NCBI GenBank assembly: GCA_964419145.1
Contig: CAYQOM010000001.1
Location: forward strand, 868,001 to 932,000
From: UBA2336 sp964419145
GTDB taxonomy: Bacteria > Bacteroidota > Bacteroidia > Cytophagales > Cyclobacteriaceae
Length of the DNA: 64,000 nt
Direction: 5' to 3'
Under the pieces are notes generated by a model, which was given only the letters and a program-made list of their open reading frames with translations, ran no database searches and was not told the DNA's origin. The position numbers were made by a program, and so were the translations under genes. Of this stretch, positions 58,216 to 64,000 are shown piece after piece (positions within the stretch are counted from its first letter, which is position 1; every line of letters begins with the position of its first letter).

Positions 58216-59253
58216 ATGGCTAAATTCATTACAGGCGTTTTTGTAACGCTTTCCTTTTTAGTGGGTGCACAAATCGGTTCAAAAGTTCAACAACAATCAG
58301 GTATTCATGGTATCTGGACCAACAATCAGTTTGGTTATCAGATGACCTTGATGTTAAACAAAGACGGTTCTGGCGAATTTGATGGGGCGCCTATGAAATA
58401 TGCCCTTTCGGGGAATACGCTTTCGCTGACTATGGATGGTGCAACAACGAAGTACACCTATGCACAGCAAGGAAATTCACTAACCCTTTCGGGTGGTGAT
58501 ATTGACGGCAACATTATTTTTTCGCGGCAAGGTTCAGGCGTTGGCAACATGCCATCACAACCAACACAGACTTCAAATCTTCCGGCCGTTCAGCAAGGTA
58601 ATGCCAGGAATACACCGTCAAGCGGAAGTATTGTTGGTATATGGAGTGGAAATGGTGAGACCATTGAGTTTAAAAACAACGGCCAATGTTTATACATGGG
58701 TCAAACCATGGCCTATCAATTGTCTGGTAATAGCATTGTTTTACAAACAGCACAAGGTCAGGTTCCGTTAGCATATTCACTGAATGGAAACCAACTGACC
58801 ATTTCGGGTGGCGGCTTGACTTACACCTATTCGCGTGGTGGAGGAAGCGGTAACTCAGGTGGTGTCGTTGCTGCACCATCACCAGGTACTGGTAAAGGTC
58901 GTGTTGTACCTGAACTTGTGGGTAAATGGTGCTGGACGAACGTAACCTCTACCAATTCTGGCGGATCAACTTCAGAGCGATGCATTACATTAAATGCGGA
59001 TGGAACTTATCAGTATGCAGCTGAGCGATCATCAAGTGTGAACACAAATGCATACTATGGTGGAACGAATTCTCAAAACAGTGATCAGGGTACATGGTCG
59101 TATGACGGAATTCGTATATATTACAATTCGCAAATGGGGCAAGGTTCTGGTTCTTATGTGTTGGAGAAACGAAATCATCCAAAGAATAACGACCCAATGA
59201 TTGTGTTGGATGGCGAGCCTTATGTGACATATTATCAAAAACCACGTTGGTAA
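58216..59253 (+). CDS. Secreted protein with repeated beta domains
   Basis: A 345-residue exported protein (signal peptide likely to about residue 20, VTLSFLVGAQIGS). Two similar roughly 75-residue modules follow: GIWTNNQFGYQMTLMLNKDG and, after a Ser/Pro/Thr-rich linker, GIWSGNGETIEFKNNGQCLY; both contain LSGN (YALSGNTLSL / YQLSGNSIVL) and a later GG turn. The modules look like small lipocalin- or DUF5640-like barrels. A third roughly 100-residue C-terminal domain begins VPELVGKWCWTNVTST. It is rich in Asn, Gly and Ser. I do not recognise a named family. It precedes a Tat-exported aminotransferase by 14 bp. Confidence 0.72.
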   Translation: MAKFITGVFVTLSFLVGAQIGSKVQQQSGIHGIWTNNQFGYQMTLMLNKDGSGEFDGAPMKYALSGNTLSLTMDGATTKYTYAQQGNSLTLSGGDIDGNIIFSRQGSGVGNMPSQPTQTSNLPAVQQGNARNTPSSGSIVGIWSGNGETIEFKNNGQCLYMGQTMAYQLSGNSIVLQTAQGQVPLAYSLNGNQLTISGGGLTYTYSRGGGSGNSGGVVAAPSPGTGKGRVVPELVGKWCWTNVTSTNSGGSTSERCITLNADGTYQYAAERSSSVNTNAYYGGTNSQNSDQGTWSYDGIRIYYNSQMGQGSGSYVLEKRNHPKNNDPMIVLDGEPYVTYYQKPRW

Positions 59254-59267
59254 AAATTTAGAGCATT

Positions 59268-60407
59268 ATGACATCACGCAGACAATGGTTGAAATCCGCA
59301 CTAGCAGCTGGTGCAGGTTTACCCCTAAGTTTAACTTTGGCTAATGAGTTGATGGCCGCACCGGTGAGTCGGGCGGAGTGGTTGCATGGTATTGAACCAA
59401 AAAACCTGAATCAACTTGTTCGGTTGGGGTCAAATGAAAATCCTTATGGTCCTTCTGAGAAAGCACGCAAAGCCATTATTGCCAGCATCAGCGAAGGAAA
59501 CCGCTATGCGCATGGTGTGGCACAAGATCTACGCAAAGTAATTGCTGCGCGTGAAGGCGTATCCCCTGAAAATGTATTGTTAGGTGGTGGCTCATCTGAG
59601 TTGCTTTGCCTCACCGGCATGTCTGTTGGCCTGGAAGGCGGTTCCGTACTGTCAGCATTCCCAACGTTCCGCCTGTTGATGGATTATGCACAGAAGTTTA
59701 ATGCTCGTTGGGATCAGGTAAACCTGGATGATAACATGGTTCATAATTTAGAAGCTATGGAATCGGCCGTGAAGGGTGACACCAAAATTATTTTTGTCGT
59801 CAATCCAAACAACCCTACCGGTACTGTTTTGGATACTGAAAGACTAAAATCGTTTTGCATAGAAACGGGTAAGCGGGCTACCGTGTTTGTAGATGAAGCC
59901 TATATCGAATTTCTGGATCAATACGAAAGTAAATCCATGGTGCAGTTGGCGAAGGAGGGACATAACGTACTGGTGTGTCGAACATTTTCAAAAATTTATG
60001 GCCTCGCAGGTTTGCGGATTGGTTATTTAATTGGTCAACCCGATACGCTAAAGAAAATTGCCTCGAAGCAAATGTGGGGTAATTACAATCAGGCTGGTTT
60101 AGCTGCAGCCGCGGCCAGCTTAGAGGATAAGGAATTTGTGGCCATGACGCGCAAGAAAAATGCAGAGGCTCGTCAGCATCTGTTCAATTACCTCGACAGC
60201 AAAAAATGGTCGTATGGAAAATCATTAGCCAATGTAGTTTTCTTTCCTGCCCCGATAGATGGGAAAACAATTCTGGAGCAAACTGAAAAGAAAGGTTATC
60301 AGATTCGGGTGTGGGATTATGCGGGTAAAGAATGGTGCCGGGTAAGCATTGGCACACTGGATGAGATGAAAGGATTTACAAAAGCGTTTGATCAGGTAAT
60401 TGCGTAA
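59268..60407 (+). CDS. Tat-exported aminotransferase (histidinol-phosphate aminotransferase-like)
   Basis: A 379-residue PLP-dependent class I/II aminotransferase close to HisC in sequence, but with a Tat signal peptide (MTSRRQWLKSALAAGAGLPL, twin arginine at residues 4-5). Motifs: LGSNENPYGPSEKA, NPNNPTGTVLD, and the PLP lysine Lys242 in RTFSKIYGLAGLRIGY. PLP enzymes outside the cytoplasm are uncommon, and Tat would export the folded, cofactor-loaded protein. Biosynthetic HisC has no such signal, so histidine synthesis is unlikely. It lies 14 bp after the secreted repeat protein gene, hinting at joint work in the envelope (inference). Confidence 0.87.
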   Translation: MTSRRQWLKSALAAGAGLPLSLTLANELMAAPVSRAEWLHGIEPKNLNQLVRLGSNENPYGPSEKARKAIIASISEGNRYAHGVAQDLRKVIAAREGVSPENVLLGGGSSELLCLTGMSVGLEGGSVLSAFPTFRLLMDYAQKFNARWDQVNLDDNMVHNLEAMESAVKGDTKIIFVVNPNNPTGTVLDTERLKSFCIETGKRATVFVDEAYIEFLDQYESKSMVQLAKEGHNVLVCRTFSKIYGLAGLRIGYLIGQPDTLKKIASKQMWGNYNQAGLAAAAASLEDKEFVAMTRKKNAEARQHLFNYLDSKKWSYGKSLANVVFFPAPIDGKTILEQTEKKGYQIRVWDYAGKEWCRVSIGTLDEMKGFTKAFDQVIA

Positions 60408-60425
60408 CGAATCATTCGGCAGTCG

Positions 60426-61106
60426 ATGAAAAAACTCTCACTTGCAAAATATAACATCGACTGGCCGAATCATTTAATTGGTTTTTTTAGCGCTCTTTTT
60501 GGAATCTTGATTGCATTTGAGTTAGACGAATGGCGTGAACGGCACAACCAGCAAGAACTAGCCGATATTGCCTTTTCCAGGATGCTGACGGAAATAGAAT
60601 TTAATCAGAATATTCTTCACGCTAACGTAAATGAAAACCTTGATCGCATTCGGGTATTGGATTACCTAACGGCCAAACTGAACGATCAACTTCTTTTTAT
60701 CGGTGATGCGCGGGAAGCGGATTCTCTTAATCAACATTACTCCAATTATATCCACATTGATACGGACCCTAACGAAACGGATCGGGAAGGGAAACCAACC
60801 TATATTGGTGTATCATCATTGTCCACGATTCCCCAACATACCTCAGCCTGGGAATCGGCTAAAGCAACCGGTGCCCTCAATTTTTTGGGATATGAACGGG
60901 TAATAGCATTGTCGAGTGTTTACAACTATTCCAGCATTGTTGAGGAGCTAAAAGCCATTCATGAACTCTCCAAAAAAGCAGATGATATCATAACACGATC
61001 TCAACTCAGGCTTTACCTGGATGAAGTTGAAAAATCTTTGAAAATTGTGGAGCGCGAACTGGCTGAATACGATCAGTTCGTTAGCATACTCAATTCATTT
61101 GATTGA
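60426..61106 (+). CDS. Membrane-anchored protein, DUF6090-like
   Basis: A 226-residue protein with an N-terminal membrane helix (LIGFFSALFGILIAFELDEW) and a helical soluble domain (rich in Leu, Glu, Asn, Arg). The ELDEWRER directly after the helix and the spacing resemble DUF6090, a Bacteroidota family of unknown function. It starts 18 bp after the Tat-exported aminotransferase gene, so it may be the third gene of that unit. Its last 34 bp overlap the convergent desaturase gene. Confidence 0.68.
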   Translation: MKKLSLAKYNIDWPNHLIGFFSALFGILIAFELDEWRERHNQQELADIAFSRMLTEIEFNQNILHANVNENLDRIRVLDYLTAKLNDQLLFIGDAREADSLNQHYSNYIHIDTDPNETDREGKPTYIGVSSLSTIPQHTSAWESAKATGALNFLGYERVIALSSVYNYSSIVEELKAIHELSKKADDIITRSQLRLYLDEVEKSLKIVERELAEYDQFVSILNSFD

Positions 61107-62215
61107 TGTTGGGACACGGCCATTGCAGGTCGCTTTCCCAACTCCTTTAACAAACGCGTATGCCCAGCCAATGCGCTGATAAACGTAGGCTCTGATTTGT
61201 AAGGCAAACCAAATTCATGTGCAGTTTCGCGAACGATTTTAGAAATCTTGCGGTAATGCACATGACAAATATTGGGAAACAAATGATGCTCAACCTGATA
61301 ATTTAATCCGCCCACATACCAGGAAAGAATTCGGTTGCTATGCGCAAAGTTGGTGGTTGTGTGCAATTGATGAATGGCCCAGGTGTTTTCCAGCACACCT
61401 TCCTGATCGGGTTCCGGGTATTCCGTTCCGTCAATAACATGTGCCGGTTGAAAGATAATGGCCAGTATGAAACCGGCAATGTAATGCATGCCCACTATAC
61501 CGAGCAAAATCTGCCACCAGGCATAGGGAGTCAGTAACACCGGTACAACAAAAATGTACCCTACGAAAACAGCTTTGGAGACTACCAAAATAATCCACTC
61601 CGTTAATGCATTTGTTTTTTGTTTTTTTACGAGTCCATCTTTTTGATAGCGTATGATCCTGACAAAATCTTTCACCAAAATCCAAACGATGGTCATGAGG
61701 CCATAAAAAAACCAGGCATATAAATGTTGAAAACGATGAAACGGTTTCCATTCAGAGCTTGGGTGCATGCGCAGAATACCTCGTGGACTGATGTCTTCAT
61801 CGGCATCGTGAACGTTTGTATAGGTGTGGTGCAATACATTGTGTTGTACTTTCCAGTTGAACGCGTTTGCGCCTATAAGATTTAAAGAATATCCGATAAG
61901 ATTATTTACCCAGGCTTTGTTGGAGTACGCACCGTGATTGGCATCGTGCATAACAGAAAGGCCAATACCGGCAACACCAAGGCCCATGGCAACCACCAAG
62001 GCGATAACGCCCCAACCGCTGGTGACCGCGCCTGAAATGATAAGGGCATATGGCGTAAAATAAAGGGCAAACATGAAAATTGATTTGATGATCATGTGTG
62101 CGTTAGCCTGCCGGCTGATGTTGTTGTTTTTAAAGTAATCGTTAACGCGTTGATTAAGGGTGACGAAGAAATCTTGTTTAACTCTTGGAAACTTAATGGA
62201 GGAGGCTCTGCTCAT
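61073..62215 (-). CDS. Membrane fatty-acid desaturase
   Basis: A 380-residue integral membrane di-iron desaturase. The three histidine boxes are present: HDANHG (residues 90-95), HNVLHH (125-130) and QVEHHLFP (about 308-315), with four to five membrane segments around them. It resembles acyl-CoA/acyl-lipid (linoleoyl-CoA type) desaturases, but lacks an N-terminal cytochrome b5 domain, so it needs an external electron donor. It introduces double bonds in acyl chains for membrane fluidity. A TATCTTTA box at 62248-62255 (one mismatch from TAnnTTTG) may be its -7 element. Confidence 0.9.
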   Translation of the reverse strand: MSRASSIKFPRVKQDFFVTLNQRVNDYFKNNNISRQANAHMIIKSIFMFALYFTPYALIISGAVTSGWGVIALVVAMGLGVAGIGLSVMHDANHGAYSNKAWVNNLIGYSLNLIGANAFNWKVQHNVLHHTYTNVHDADEDISPRGILRMHPSSEWKPFHRFQHLYAWFFYGLMTIVWILVKDFVRIIRYQKDGLVKKQKTNALTEWIILVVSKAVFVGYIFVVPVLLTPYAWWQILLGIVGMHYIAGFILAIIFQPAHVIDGTEYPEPDQEGVLENTWAIHQLHTTTNFAHSNRILSWYVGGLNYQVEHHLFPNICHVHYRKISKIVRETAHEFGLPYKSEPTFISALAGHTRLLKELGKRPAMAVSQHQSNELSMLTN

Positions 62216-62340
62216 AAAATGTGATAAAAATTGTGTTGAATAATCTTTAAAGATACGAATAAGGCAGGAGAATGCCCTTTTCTAGTGGGTGAATTATAAG
62301 GAAACGGCCAATAGAGCCTATAAACGGACGTATTTTGAAA

Positions 62341-62997
62341 TTAAAACTCGGCAATAACCGTCTTGCCACCGGTGGTTTTATCGCCCAGGTTTACAGTAAT
62401 TTTTGCATCAAGGGGTAGAAAAATATCCACGCGCGAACCGAATTTGATGAACCCGAACTCAGCGCCTTGTTCCAGTTTTTGACCTTCCGAAACATAACAT
62501 TTGATTCTGCGCGCCAATGCACCGGCAATCTGGCGAAAAAGAATTTCTACACCGTTATCCATTTTGGCAACTACGGTAGTTCGTTCATTTTCTGTGCTTG
62601 ATTTCGGATGCCACGCCACCAGGTATTTGCCTTCGTGATAGCGGTAGTAGCTGATGGTACCACCAACGGGCATGCGGTTAACGTGTACGTTGATGGGCGA
62701 CATAAAAATAGAAACTTGTTTGCGTTTACCTTTCAGGTACTCGGTCTCTTCAGCTTCTTCAATTACTACTACTTTACCATCAGCTGGAGCAATAACCTGT
62801 TTCGGATTTTTCTGAACAGTGAAAATCGGATTTCTGAAAAATTGCAGAACGATCAGGTAAAAGATCACACCCACTCCGATGACTACATTGCGGATAACCT
62901 GTTGCCCGGGAAAAAAATAATCGAATGCCCAGATAATCGCTACCAGCATAATCAATAATACAAACAGTAACGTACGGCCTTCCTTGTGAATGGTCAT
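62341..62997 (-). CDS. psd: Phosphatidylserine decarboxylase
   Basis: A 218-residue short-type phosphatidylserine decarboxylase that makes phosphatidylethanolamine. Two N-terminal hydrophobic segments (LLFVLLIMLVAIIWAF and IGVGVIFYLIVLQFF) anchor it. The conserved APADGKVVV and the SIFMSPINVHVNRMP block are seen, and the self-cleavage site is Gly187-Ser188 in IKFGSRVD. Ser188 becomes the pyruvoyl group. The proenzyme appears complete. A -7 box lies at 63026-63033. No pss gene adjoins it. Confidence 0.93.
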   Translation of the reverse strand: MTIHKEGRTLLFVLLIMLVAIIWAFDYFFPGQQVIRNVVIGVGVIFYLIVLQFFRNPIFTVQKNPKQVIAPADGKVVVIEEAEETEYLKGKRKQVSIFMSPINVHVNRMPVGGTISYYRYHEGKYLVAWHPKSSTENERTTVVAKMDNGVEILFRQIAGALARRIKCYVSEGQKLEQGAEFGFIKFGSRVDIFLPLDAKITVNLGDKTTGGKTVIAEF

Positions 62998-63025
62998 CTT
63001 AAATTGATTGTGTGAATTTCAGTGA

Positions 63026-63033
63026 CAAAGGTA
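63026..63033 (-). promoter_or_regulatory. -7 box (TACCTTTG) of psd
   Basis: On the minus strand TACCTTTG matches TAnnTTTG and is 28 bp before the psd ATG, the same sequence as the glnS box. It lies after the upstream terminator, so psd has its own promoter. No -33 TTG is clear. Confidence 0.5.
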
Positions 63034-63051
63034 AGGCATTTAACTGAACGA

Positions 63052-63081
63052 ATAAAAAAAGCAGCAAGGTTCACTTGCTGC
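63052..63081 (-). terminator. Rho-independent terminator of the glutamate dehydrogenase gene
   Basis: On the minus strand GCAGCAAG (63074-63081) pairs perfectly with CTTGCTGC (63061-63068) over a 5-nt loop and is followed by TTTTTTTATT. This ends transcription from the glutamate dehydrogenase gene before psd. Confidence 0.9.
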
Positions 63082-63105
63082 CTCAGTAATTGTATTACCA
63101 GAAAA

Positions 63106-64000
63106 TTAATATCCTCCGCGATACTTGTACGTTTTCGCAACCTTATCAATAGCCACCATATATGCGGCTGTGCGCATGGGCACCTTATAATCGTTGGCGG
63201 TTTTGTACACGTTGTTAAACGCATCTTTCATAATTCTGTCCGATCTGCGGTTAACACGCTCAGCTTCCCACTTATAACCTAAACGGTTTTGTACCCACTC
63301 AAAATACGATACCGTAACACCACCGGCATTAGCCAGAATGTCGGGCACTACAATGATACCTTTTTCATTGATGATGCTATCGGCTTTTGAAGAGGTTGGT
63401 CCGTTTGCTCCCTCCACAATTAACTTGGCTTTAATGTTGGGTGCATTGCTCGCCTTGATTACATCTTCAGTCGCTGCGGGTACCAGCACATCTACCGGAA
63501 GAATCAACAGATCTTCACCGCTGATTTTTTCAGCGCCATCAAAACCTTCAAGCGATCCTTTGTTCTTGTCACGATAGGCTACAGCAGCCTCGATATCAAT
63601 TCCTTTTTCATTGTAGTATGCTCCCGAAATGTCGCTAACCGCCTGAACGATCAAGCCGCGTTCGGCCAACAGGCGTGCAGCCCACGAGCCTACGTTACCA
63701 AATCCTTGTACAGCACAAGTGGCCTTGTACGGATTGATTTTCATTTTTTCCATCGCGGTCAATGTAGAAACCATTACCCCACGACCAGTTGCCTCAGTGC
63801 GCCCTAGTGAACCACCAAGCACCAAAGGCTTACCTGTAACTACAGCGTTAACGGTCATGCCCTGTGTTTTGGAGTATTCGTCCATCAACCAGGCCATTTC
63901 TCTTGGGCCGGTTCCCATATCCGGTGCCGGAATATCACGATCCGGACCGAAAATGTCGATCATCGCACTTGTATAGGAGCGGGTTAATCGTTCAATTTCT
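63106..64000 (-). CDS. Glu/Leu/Phe/Val dehydrogenase (5' end outside window)
   Basis: The C-terminal 297 codons of a hexameric-type amino acid dehydrogenase, probably glutamate dehydrogenase. The frame stays open to the window edge, reading EIERLTRSYTSA before the Met at 63963, so the gene is cut by the edge rather than starting there. The GPDRDIPAPDMGTG segment and the NAD-binding VQGFGNVGSWAA are family hallmarks. The substrate (glutamate against leucine or phenylalanine) cannot be settled without the N-terminal part. A terminator follows its stop. Confidence 0.92.
   Translation of the reverse strand, partial: EIERLTRSYTSAMIDIFGPDRDIPAPDMGTGPREMAWLMDEYSKTQGMTVNAVVTGKPLVLGGSLGRTEATGRGVMVSTLTAMEKMKINPYKATCAVQGFGNVGSWAARLLAERGLIVQAVSDISGAYYNEKGIDIEAAVAYRDKNKGSLEGFDGAEKISGEDLLILPVDVLVPAATEDVIKASNAPNIKAKLIVEGANGPTSSKADSIINEKGIIVVPDILANAGGVTVSYFEWVQNRLGYKWEAERVNRRSDRIMKDAFNNVYKTANDYKVPMRTAAYMVAIDKVAKTYKYRGGY

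Noticed and set aside
1..64000. rRNA, tRNA, CRISPR arrays, insertion sequences, prophage, integrons
   Set aside because: I scanned all gaps by eye. None exceeds 300 bp, and no transposase, integrase, phage gene or repeat-spacer array was seen. A tRNA could escape eye-scanning, but no cloverleaf consensus was spotted.

Overview
The window looks like a chromosomal segment of a free-living Bacteroidota bacterium, most likely of the order Cytophagales. The evidence is the repeated Bacteroidota-type -7 promoter box TAnnTTTG close to start codons, families largely confined to that phylum (DUF4270, DUF4249, DUF4254, TonB-dependent receptors with a carboxypeptidase-like N-terminal domain, large MacB-like permeases without a linked ATPase), many lipoproteins, and the order panC-panD-YbhN opposite a short GT5-like protein, DUF4270 and glmS. 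Order-level placement is inference. I see no rRNA, tRNA, CRISPR array, prophage or insertion sequence. Genes are dense and no gene-free gap exceeds 300 bp. Both ends cut a gene: gltX on the left, a glutamate dehydrogenase on the right.

Left third (1-24.9 kb): gltX and glnS are divergent. ridA, a degenerate 3-hydroxyacyl-CoA dehydrogenase-like protein and a lipoprotein follow. The minus-strand cluster GT5-like/DUF4270/glmS/lipoprotein faces the plus-strand panC-panD-YbhN cluster. Next come a membrane zinc protease, an acyl-CoA dehydrogenase, a tightly packed three-gene outer-membrane operon (TonB receptor, DUF4249 lipoprotein, macroglobulin-like exported protein), an exported M28 peptidase with a PDZ domain, two regulators beside an FAD monooxygenase, an exported M24 aminopeptidase and a GNAT enzyme.

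Middle (25-45.8 kb): this is the more accessory part. It holds a TerB-like protein, an acyltransferase, a beta-helix lipoprotein translationally coupled to an SO2930-type diheme cytochrome, a TlpA-type thioredoxin lipoprotein, a run of small SRPBCC/VOC/DUF1801 proteins, a MATE exporter, an orphan permease, an AraC regulator divergent from a diheme cytochrome-hemerythrin pair, a Uma2 protein, a GroES-like protein and an RmuC-like coiled-coil protein. Several gene-free gaps are filled by long imperfect palindromes from at least five sequence families.

Right third (45.8-64 kb): ornithine aminotransferase, then a DNA-alkylation-repair island (AlkA-type glycosylase divergent from a PF09859-type Fe(II)/2-oxoglutarate oxygenase coupled to a mini-Ada zinc-binding protein), DUF3307, a second orphan permease, DUF4254 plus glycosyltransferase family 9, a thiamine-pyrophosphokinase-like protein lacking the usual acidic motif, prmC plus a hydrolase, ribD plus a cupin, a HicBA toxin-antitoxin pair, free-methionine-R-sulfoxide reductase, a secreted repeat protein, a Tat-exported aminotransferase, a fatty-acid desaturase, phosphatidylserine decarboxylase and glutamate dehydrogenase.

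Most genes are housekeeping or envelope genes. The parts most worth a second look are the alkylation-repair island, the RmuC-like protein, the degenerate enzymes (GT5-like, 3-hydroxyacyl-CoA dehydrogenase-like, thiamine-pyrophosphokinase-like), the regulator/diheme/hemerythrin module, and the dispersed palindromes. I did not find a system that I can claim with confidence to be undescribed.
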